From an uncultured Bacteroidales bacterium (GTDB taxonomy: Bacteria > Bacteroidota > Bacteroidia > Bacteroidales > JACABE01): a stretch of 34,709 bases of DNA. The stretch covers positions 1 to 34,709 of the forward strand of contig CAIZXK010000151.1 of assembly GCA_903936865.1 (NCBI GenBank). The letters run 5' to 3'. Of this stretch, positions 11,372 through 18,754 are shown piece after piece. Every line of letters begins with the position of its first letter. Positions within the stretch are counted from its first letter, which is position 1. A model generated the notes under the pieces. It had not been told where the DNA came from, did no database searches, and saw only the letters and a program-made list of their open reading frames with translations. The position numbers and the translations under genes are program-made.

Positions 11372-13198
11372 TTAAGAAATTATAGGATTTTCTTTAAAAT
11401 AATTCAACAAGATAGCGGTTTTAGCTTTTCCAACAACTTTTTGTAAATCTTCTTCACTTGATTTTTGAATTTTCTTAACTGATTTAAATTTTCTTAGTAA
11501 TGTTTGTGCAGTAGTAAATCCAATGCCTTCAATTTCAGTTAAAACCGATTTAATTGTTCCTTTATCTCTTTTGCTGCGATGATGGGTAATCCCAAATCGA
11601 TGTGCTTCGTCTCGCATTTGCTGAATAATTTTCAATGTTTCAGATTTTTTATCAAGATACATTGGGATGGAATCTTCGGGATAATAGATTTCTTCCAGTT
11701 TTTTTGCAATACCAATAATGCTGATTTTCCCTCTAAGTCCTAAACTTTCGAGACTTTTAAGTGCAGAACTTAATTGCCCTTTGCCACCATCAACCACAAT
11801 AAGTTGTGGCAATGGTTGTTCCTCTTCCAGCAAACGATGGTAACGTCTGTAAATCACCTCTTCCATTGAAGCAAAATCGTTTGGTCCTTCCACTGTTTTA
11901 ATATTATAATGACGATATTCCTTCTTATCGGGTTTTGCATTTTTAAAGACTACCATAGCCGATACAGGATAAGTTCCCTGAATATTTGAATTATCGAAAC
12001 ATTCAATATATTCAGGTAACTGATTTAATCTTAAATCTTTCATCATCTGATTAAGTACTCTTTTCGAATGCCTTTCGGGATCTACCAGGTCTTTTTGCTT
12101 TTGTTTATCTAATTTGTAGAATTTGGCATTGCGTTCCGATAAATCGAGCAATTGCTTTTTATCACCACGCTGAGGTACTGTTAATTCTATTTTTGGCCAA
12201 TCGATATCCAATGGAAAAGGGATAATAATCTCCCGGGAATTGCTGCTGAATCTTTGTCGCAAATCTATAATGGCAATAATAAGTAATTCTTCGGGTGTTT
12301 CGTCGAGTTTCTTTTTCAGTTCAATTGTATGAGTTTGGACAATAGCACCATCAATAACTTTAAGAAAGTTAACAAAACCAGAGTTTTCATCAGTAACAAT
12401 CGTAAAAACATCTACATTTTCAATATTCGGATTTACAATGGTTGATTTGCTTTTATAATTTCCCAAATGCTCTATTTTTTCCTTAATAATATGAGCTTTT
12501 TCAAATTCGAGCATATCAGCATAACTCATCATTTTTGATTTAAGCTGCTTTAGCACATTGGAAATATTACCTTTTATAATTTCCGTAATTTCTGTAATAG
12601 TTTGATTGTAATCATCTTCCTGCTGAAATCCTTCGCAGGGACCTTTGCAATTTTTGATATGATATTCGAGACAAACCTTATATTTCCCATTTTTTAAAGC
12701 CGTTTCAGAAAGATTGAGTTTGCAGTTTCTAATTTGATAAAGCTGGCGAATCAGCTCCAACAATGTATTCATCATCCTTACCGATGCATAAGGTCCAAAA
12801 TATTGAGAACCATCTTTGAGTACATATCTTGTAGGGAAAATACGTGGAAAAGGCTCGTTCTTAATACAAATCCATGGATAGGTTTTATCATCCTTCAGCA
12901 TTACATTGTAACGGGGCTGATATTTTTTTATCAGATTGTTTTCCAGAAGTAGAGCATCCAATTCTGTATCAACAATCATAAATTGAATATCGGAAATTTT
13001 CCGAACCAGAACTCCTATTTTACCATTTTCAAAATTTTCTTTATTAAAGTAAGAACTTACTCTTTTTTTAAGGTTTTTGGCTTTGCCAATATAAATAATT
13101 GTCCCTTTATCATCAAAATACTGATAAATACCCGGTTTTTCGGGTAAAGATTGAAGTATGGATTTTATTTTATCGTTGTATTTTGGTTGAGTAACCAT
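11372..13198 (-). CDS. uvrC: Excinuclease ABC subunit C
   Basis: GIY-YIG start (LPEKPGIYQYFDDKGTIIYIGKAKNLKKRVSSYF), UVR motif, RNase H-like C domain (ECFDNSNIQGTYPVSAMVVF), terminal HhH. Confidence 0.97.
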   Translation of the reverse strand: MVTQPKYNDKIKSILQSLPEKPGIYQYFDDKGTIIYIGKAKNLKKRVSSYFNKENFENGKIGVLVRKISDIQFMIVDTELDALLLENNLIKKYQPRYNVMLKDDKTYPWICIKNEPFPRIFPTRYVLKDGSQYFGPYASVRMMNTLLELIRQLYQIRNCKLNLSETALKNGKYKVCLEYHIKNCKGPCEGFQQEDDYNQTITEITEIIKGNISNVLKQLKSKMMSYADMLEFEKAHIIKEKIEHLGNYKSKSTIVNPNIENVDVFTIVTDENSGFVNFLKVIDGAIVQTHTIELKKKLDETPEELLIIAIIDLRQRFSSNSREIIIPFPLDIDWPKIELTVPQRGDKKQLLDLSERNAKFYKLDKQKQKDLVDPERHSKRVLNQMMKDLRLNQLPEYIECFDNSNIQGTYPVSAMVVFKNAKPDKKEYRHYNIKTVEGPNDFASMEEVIYRRYHRLLEEEQPLPQLIVVDGGKGQLSSALKSLESLGLRGKISIIGIAKKLEEIYYPEDSIPMYLDKKSETLKIIQQMRDEAHRFGITHHRSKRDKGTIKSVLTEIEGIGFTTAQTLLRKFKSVKKIQKSSEEDLQKVVGKAKTAILLNYFKENPIIS

Positions 13199-13209
13199 TA
13201 AAGCGAATT

Positions 13210-13692
13210 TTAATCTTTCTCTTTTTTAGGAGATACTTTTTCTACAATTACTCCAAAATCCATTAAACCAACAACATCATAATAATCCATCAGATTATCA
13301 ATTTGAAATTTATAGGTTCCTGCTTTATTAAACGACATATTTTCTTTAACCAATAATTTTAAATCCCATAAATCACCAGCACCTTCACCCAAAAATTTTC
13401 CTTCAGCATCTTTTACTTTAAAAGTATGAACCGTTGTACGTTCTTCACCTTCAGGAGAATAAATTGTTAAATTGGTTTTAAGATCATCATAAGGATATTG
13501 GGTTATGTGACGACAGGTAAAATGAACATTATATTCTGATTTAATGTCGTTTATAGGTATTTCAAAAATTAAGGGTTTAAGTCGGTTCCATGTGTAATTT
13601 GGAAATTCCTGACGTTGTTCAAAAATTTTTCCCTTACTGCAAGCAGCAAATATAAATATGCCAACAAATAAAATAAAACCATTTTTTTTCAT
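13210..13692 (-). CDS. gldH: GldH-family lipoprotein
   Basis: Lipobox FAAC; W..L.PLIFEIPINDIKSEYNVHFTCRHITQYPYDDLKTNLTI pattern typical of GldH. Confidence 0.8.
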   Translation of the reverse strand: MKKNGFILFVGIFIFAACSKGKIFEQRQEFPNYTWNRLKPLIFEIPINDIKSEYNVHFTCRHITQYPYDDLKTNLTIYSPEGEERTTVHTFKVKDAEGKFLGEGAGDLWDLKLLVKENMSFNKAGTYKFQIDNLMDYYDVVGLMDFGVIVEKVSPKKEKD

Positions 13693-13710
13693 ATCTGAGT
13701 AATTAAAAAG

Positions 13711-14760
13711 TTAAACATTTTCTTTTTTAGGAAATGCCAAGGAAGCCAATACACTTACGACTAATATTGCTAAAACAACATATAAAGAGTGAGCTGTTGT
13801 AAAACCAATTTCTTTGAGCCAATCATGTATTAACATCTTTATGCCAATAAAAGTAAGCAATGCTGCTAATCCAACTTTTAAGTAATGGAATTTGTCCATT
13901 ACATTGCTTAATAAGAAAAACAATGAACGCAAACCTATTATTGCAAATATATTAGAAAAAAATACAATATAAGGATCTTTGGTTATAGAGAAAATGGCAG
14001 GAACTGAATCAACAGCAAAAATAACATCTGTAAATTCTATTACTAATAATACGATAAATAAAGGTGTTATATAAGTTTTACCAGCTTTTCTAATAAAAAA
14101 ATTCTGTTTTACATAACGAGGATAAACTGAAAAATATTTGGATGCAAACTTTACAACAGGATGTTTATGGGTTTCCATTTTATCTTCTTTATTTCGGGTA
14201 ATAAACATTTTAACACCAGTGAAAATCAGCAATAACCCAAAAACGTATAAAATCCAGGCAAATTCCTGAATTAATGCAGCACTTAGGAAAATGAATATAA
14301 AACGCATGATAATGGCTCCGATAATTCCCCAGAACAATACTCTTTTATAGTATTTTTGTTGTACTCCAAATGCTAGGAAAATAAGAATCATAACAAAAAC
14401 ATTATCTACAGAAAGTGCATATTCAATAAGATAACCGGTAATATATTCCAACGATAAGTTATTTCGATATATCTGTATAGCAGTTTCAAAATCAAGACCT
14501 TCTATTTTAATTTGATGATCATGAATTTTTGTAATATATTTTAATCTTTCCATCGTATCAATTCCATGAATCCAATCACCATGAAGTTTTAATATAAAGT
14601 AAAAAATTATGGAAATTGTAACCCAAACGATAGTCCAGGAAATAGATTCCTTGAATGATATAATATGACTGTTTTTACCAACCACACCCAGATCAATATA
14701 CATCATAAGGCCTATAAAGGCTAAAAAGATTGTAAAAAAGATGATTTCATTCCAATTCAT
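13711..14760 (-). CDS. TerC family integral membrane protein
   Basis: TM-rich protein with EYALSVDNVFV and EFTDVIFAVDSVPAIF, the paired acidic TerC motifs. Confidence 0.92.
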   Translation of the reverse strand: MNWNEIIFFTIFLAFIGLMMYIDLGVVGKNSHIISFKESISWTIVWVTISIIFYFILKLHGDWIHGIDTMERLKYITKIHDHQIKIEGLDFETAIQIYRNNLSLEYITGYLIEYALSVDNVFVMILIFLAFGVQQKYYKRVLFWGIIGAIIMRFIFIFLSAALIQEFAWILYVFGLLLIFTGVKMFITRNKEDKMETHKHPVVKFASKYFSVYPRYVKQNFFIRKAGKTYITPLFIVLLVIEFTDVIFAVDSVPAIFSITKDPYIVFFSNIFAIIGLRSLFFLLSNVMDKFHYLKVGLAALLTFIGIKMLIHDWLKEIGFTTAHSLYVVLAILVVSVLASLAFPKKENV

Positions 14761-14830
14761 AGCGTGTTTTTATTTTGCTGCAAAAATAATTATTTAAAAT
14801 GTAATTTTAGTACGTTGATTTAAATAAACA

Positions 14831-14861
14831 AAAAAGTCATCAAAATAATTGATGACTTTTT
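14831..14861 (-). terminator. Intrinsic terminator downstream of blaR1-like gene
   Basis: AAAAAGTCATCAA-aataa-TTGATGACTTTTT hairpin, 13-bp stem. Confidence 0.85.
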
Positions 14862-14893
14862 ATTATAATCTACAATAAAACATTAATTAACAA

Positions 14894-16156
14894 CTACTTC
14901 TTTTCATTGCTTAATTTAAATTTAATTGGTAAATTAAACTGAACCCTGACAGCTTTCCCTTTTTGAGTTCCTGGTTTCCACTTTTTCGACATAAGTTTTA
15001 CTACCCGAATAGCTTCATTATCCAATGAAGCATTAACACCTCGAATTGCTTTCACTCCAGTCACTGCTCCATCCTTTTCAACAATAAAACTAACGTAAAC
15101 CGTTCCTTCAATTCCATTTTTTCTTTCATTTTCAGGATAATTTACGTTTTTAATAAGAAAATCGGTCATTGCTTTTTGTCCTCCAATGTATTCAGGCTGA
15201 TTTTCAACAACCTCAAAAACTTCCTCTTTTGATTGAGGAATTGTAAGTAAAACTGGAGCAACCTTTAGAGAAACTGGTTTCAAATTCATAGCAAACGATT
15301 TCTCAATTTTAATTGAAGGAATAAGCCAAAGTATTCCTATCACCGGTAATACCAATGCATATTTAATTAAAGATGAATTGGTTGATTTTTGTTTTGACAT
15401 CATAATCATGCGTTTTTTTATTAATGAATTAAAATTATTAATTGGTTTCCAATCGTTAATGCCCGTTGCAACTGAAAGCATAAGCGTTTGATAACCTTTT
15501 TTGTCGCATCCTTTACTGATTACGCCTTCGTCAGCTAAATATTCGTGTATTTCACGGAAAGAAGCTTTGTACAACCATATAAAAGGGTTGAACCAATGAA
15601 AGATACAAATTATTTCAACCAACAGAATATCCAACGTGTGAAATTGATTTACATGTACACTTTCGTGTAAAATTATTTTGTCAATATCATCACTGCTATT
15701 ATTTTTGTTTATGAAAATTAAATTAAAAAAAGAAAAAGGGGGATGATCATCCGTATATATAATGGTTGAGTTTTCATTATAATTTTGGGAAATAATGTAT
15801 AATCTGAGTATATGAAGTATCTGAATTAGTAATCTTACCAATAAGAAACCTGTAATTAAAAGGTAAGTATCTAAAATCACAGTAAGAAAACTGAAAATAG
15901 ATGAATTTGATTGATTTATAACATCCTGATAAAAAGTAATTTCTGGTAAGAGTATCGTATTTATTGTATTTCCATTTGAAAATGAAACTATTTTCATTAT
16001 AAGTGGAAATATAAGGCAAGATATTAAAATTGATACAAATAGAAATAGTCTGTTAAGTTTAAAATACATTTCATTTTTCAATGAAAAACGATAAGGTATA
16101 ATCATTAAACTTAAATAAATGCTTGATTTTAAAATATATTCAAAGAATGTTTCCAT
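14894..16156 (-). CDS. M56 (BlaR1/MecR1-like) membrane metallopeptidase with C-terminal TonB_C domain
   Basis: ILHESVHVNQFHTLDILLVEIICIFHWFNPFIWLYKASFREIHEYLADEGVI (HExxH and downstream E); C-terminus GTVYVSFIVEKDGAVTGVKAIRGV...W.PGTQKGKAVRVQFNLPIKF (TonB C-terminal). Confidence 0.92.
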   Translation of the reverse strand: METFFEYILKSSIYLSLMIIPYRFSLKNEMYFKLNRLFLFVSILISCLIFPLIMKIVSFSNGNTINTILLPEITFYQDVINQSNSSIFSFLTVILDTYLLITGFLLVRLLIQILHILRLYIISQNYNENSTIIYTDDHPPFSFFNLIFINKNNSSDDIDKIILHESVHVNQFHTLDILLVEIICIFHWFNPFIWLYKASFREIHEYLADEGVISKGCDKKGYQTLMLSVATGINDWKPINNFNSLIKKRMIMMSKQKSTNSSLIKYALVLPVIGILWLIPSIKIEKSFAMNLKPVSLKVAPVLLTIPQSKEEVFEVVENQPEYIGGQKAMTDFLIKNVNYPENERKNGIEGTVYVSFIVEKDGAVTGVKAIRGVNASLDNEAIRVVKLMSKKWKPGTQKGKAVRVQFNLPIKFKLSNEKK

Positions 16157-16164
16157 TGTGTTTA

Positions 16165-16536
16165 TTATTTTTGTTTAGAAATCTCCTCATCAAGTAAAAT
16201 TCTAACTTCTTCTAATTCTTTCAGTGATAATTGTTTGTCAGTTGCAAAAAAAGAAACTAATTGCTGAAATGAATTACTGAAATAATTTTTGACAACATTT
16301 CCCATTAGCTCATTACGATAATCTTCTTTAGCAACTAAAGGAAAATATTCATGTGTTTTTCCATAAGCTTTATAGCCAACAAATTTTTTCTTCTCCAGAA
16401 TTCTTACGATGGTTGAAACCGTATTATACGCTGGCTTCGGCTCTTCAATCTTATCAAGGATGTCTTTTACAAAACCTTGATTTATATCCCAGATTATCTG
16501 CATTATTTGTTCTTCAGCTTTTGTAAGTTCTTTCAT
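16165..16536 (-). CDS. BlaI/MecI/CopY family transcriptional repressor
   Basis: LTKAEEQIMQIIWDINQGFVKDILDKI..PAYNTVSTIVRILEKKKFVGYKAYGKTHEYFPLV winged helix; immediately upstream of M56 gene. Confidence 0.94.
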   Translation of the reverse strand: MKELTKAEEQIMQIIWDINQGFVKDILDKIEEPKPAYNTVSTIVRILEKKKFVGYKAYGKTHEYFPLVAKEDYRNELMGNVVKNYFSNSFQQLVSFFATDKQLSLKELEEVRILLDEEISKQK

Positions 16537-16563
16537 TATTTTTTAACGTTTAAAATTCAATTA

Positions 16564-16571
16564 CAAAGATA
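16564..16571 (-). promoter_or_regulatory. Bacteroidota -7 box TATCTTTG for blaI-blaR1-like operon
   Basis: Minus strand TATCTTTG fits TAnnTTTG, ~28 nt upstream of blaI ATG; no clear -33 TTTG at the expected spacing. Confidence 0.6.
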
Positions 16572-16572
16572 C

Positions 16573-16608
16573 AACTAAAAACGTAGTTATAGAACTAATA
16601 TTGTAGTT
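16573..16608. promoter_or_regulatory. Tandem dyads, probable BlaI-type operators
   Basis: AACTA-aaaacg-TAGTT (16573-16588) and AACTA-atattg-TAGTT (16593-16608), centres 20 bp apart, directly upstream of the -7 box. Confidence 0.72.
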
Positions 16609-16754
16609 ATTTTGTTAAAAATTCAATAATATTAAAAAATTGTATATAGTTTGCTGAATTTCAAGGACTATTAAAAAAAATATAAACCTTTGATTTGGAA
16701 CTTTTTTTTAATTACTTCGTATATAGCTAATTATTAAATACGTTTATTTATAGA

Positions 16755-17819
16755 ATGAATTTTACCGGTTTATTATTACTTCCATTGTCTGTTATCTATG
16801 GTTTTATAGTCTATTTCAGAAATAAACTATTTGATTTTGGTATTTTAAAATCTAAAAAATTTAATTTACCAATAATTTCAGTAGGTAATCTAAGCATGGG
16901 AGGAACGGGAAAAACACCTCAGATTGAATATTTAATCAGATTATTAATAAAAGATTTTAAAATTGCCACATTAAGTAGAGGTTACGGAAGAAAAAGTAAA
17001 GGCTTTATACTTGTTGACGATAAATCAAATTCAACAATAGCTGGCGATGAACCTATGCAATACCGAACTAAATTTCCTGAAATTACTGTTGCATTGGACG
17101 AAAAAAGAGTAAATGGTGTAAACAGGATTTTAAATGAAAAACCAGAAATTGAAGTTATTTTACTGGATGATGCATTTCAGCACCGTTATATTAAACCAGG
17201 TTTATCTATTTTATTAACTGATTTTTACAAACCATTTTCACATGATTATATATTCCCATCAGGTACATTAAGAGAAGCGAGAAATAATATGAAACGTGCA
17301 AATATTATTATTGTAACAAAAAGTCCTCGGATTTTATCTCCCATAACCCGCAAATCAATGGAAGAAGAAATGAAAATAAATCCAGTTCAAAAAGTGTATT
17401 ACTCTTATATTGAATATGGTAAATTAATTCCTTTAAATTCGTATTCAGAAAAACTTGAATTAAGCAAAATTTCAACTATATTAATGATTTCTGGAATAGC
17501 TAATCCATATCCACTTCAAGAACAACTAAAAACCATGGCAGATAATGTTGAAAGCATTATTTTTAAAGATCATTACCAGTTTGAGCAAAATGATGCCATT
17601 AAAATTAAAGATACTTTTAATGCTATTTTCTCTAAAAATAAGATAATTGTAACTACTGAAAAAGATGCCATGCGAATAAAAGATACCGATTTATTGAAAA
17701 ATTTTGTAGATTTGCCGATCTTTTATTTGCCAATAGAAGTAAGATTTCATAAAAATGATAAAGAAAAGTTTGATAAACAAATAATTGACTATGTTAGAAA
17801 AAATAAACCAAACCACTGA
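16755..17819 (+). CDS. lpxK: Tetraacyldisaccharide 4'-kinase
   Basis: P-loop VGNLSMGGTGKTPQIEYL, LSRGYGRKSKGF, GDEPMQY, LLDDAFQHRYIKPGLSILLTDF. Confidence 0.96.
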   Translation: MNFTGLLLLPLSVIYGFIVYFRNKLFDFGILKSKKFNLPIISVGNLSMGGTGKTPQIEYLIRLLIKDFKIATLSRGYGRKSKGFILVDDKSNSTIAGDEPMQYRTKFPEITVALDEKRVNGVNRILNEKPEIEVILLDDAFQHRYIKPGLSILLTDFYKPFSHDYIFPSGTLREARNNMKRANIIIVTKSPRILSPITRKSMEEEMKINPVQKVYYSYIEYGKLIPLNSYSEKLELSKISTILMISGIANPYPLQEQLKTMADNVESIIFKDHYQFEQNDAIKIKDTFNAIFSKNKIIVTTEKDAMRIKDTDLLKNFVDLPIFYLPIEVRFHKNDKEKFDKQIIDYVRKNKPNH

Positions 17820-18609
17820 ATTTATTCAAAAGCAAATTAATTTTGAACCTGAAATAGGAATTATATTAGGCACCGGATTAGGTAATCTTACCAGCGAAAT
17901 TGATATTAAATTTAAAATACCATATTCGGAAATACCAAATTTCCCAGTTTCGACTGTTGAAGGACATAGCGGACAATTAATCTTTGGTATTCTGGGGAAC
18001 AAAAAAGTTGTTGCCATGCAAGGTCGTTTTCATTACTATGAAGGCTATACAATGAAAGAGGTTACTTTCCCTATCCGTGTATTAAAAATGCTGGGAATTA
18101 AATTGTTGGTACTTTCAAATGCCAGCGGAGGAGTAAATCCTAATTTTAAAGTTGGTGATATGATGATTATAACCGATCATATAAATATGATGGGAGACAA
18201 TCCTTTATTAGGCAAAAATGATGACAGACTTGGACCACGTTTTCCCGATATGCACATTCCCTATGATAAAACATTGATTGAGAAAGGAATTGAAATTTCA
18301 AAAAAGTTTAATGTTAATTATCAGTTAGGCGTTTATGTGGGTGTTACCGGACCAACATACGAAACACCGGCAGAATATAAGCTATTCAGGATAATTGGTG
18401 GTGATGCAGTTGGAATGTCAACAGTACCCGAAGTTATTGTAGCCCGACATTGCAATATTCCATGTTTTGCAGTTTCTGTAATTACTGATTTGGGCGTTGA
18501 AGGTATGATTATGGAAATTTCTCATCAGGAAGTTATAGCAGCAGCAAAAGCAGCAGAACCTAAAATGACTCAGGTAATTAAAGAGCTCATTACTACTGTT
18601 GTATTATAA
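17791..18609 (+). CDS. Purine nucleoside phosphorylase (PNP/MTAP family)
   Basis: IGIILGTGLGNL, VEGHSGQLIFG, MQGRFHYYEGY, LSNASGGVNP, GVTGPTYETPAEYKLFRIIGGDAVGMSTVPEVIVARH. Likely ATG at 17791, overlapping the lpxK 3' end. Confidence 0.96.
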   Translation: MLEKINQTTEFIQKQINFEPEIGIILGTGLGNLTSEIDIKFKIPYSEIPNFPVSTVEGHSGQLIFGILGNKKVVAMQGRFHYYEGYTMKEVTFPIRVLKMLGIKLLVLSNASGGVNPNFKVGDMMIITDHINMMGDNPLLGKNDDRLGPRFPDMHIPYDKTLIEKGIEISKKFNVNYQLGVYVGVTGPTYETPAEYKLFRIIGGDAVGMSTVPEVIVARHCNIPCFAVSVITDLGVEGMIMEISHQEVIAAAKAAEPKMTQVIKELITTVVL

Positions 18610-18627
18610 AGAACGTTTCTTTTTAAT

Positions 18628-18663
18628 AAAAAAGCCTGAAAATTTAAATTTTCAGGCTTTTTT
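18628..18663 (+). terminator. Intrinsic terminator after pnp
   Basis: AAAAAGCCTGAAAATTT/AAATTTTCAGGCTTTTT, contiguous perfect palindrome. Confidence 0.87.
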
Positions 18664-18696
18664 ATACCGATGAAATCCACTCTTTTGTCGAAAAGA

Positions 18697-18727
18697 TTTG
18701 TTGTGTGCATTAAAAGTACTATTTTTG
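18697..18727 (+). promoter_or_regulatory. Bacteroidota housekeeping promoter for M16 gene
   Basis: TTTG-N19-TATTTTTG, near-ideal -33/-7, ~28 nt upstream of ATG 18755. Confidence 0.65.
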
Positions 18728-18754
18728 TTTAAATTTATTTAATACCATTTAAAA

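Noticed and set aside
13711-14760. Tellurite-resistance operon
   Set aside because: Only a lone TerC-family membrane protein; no terA/B/D/Z. The family is broadly distributed and often linked to metal homeostasis.
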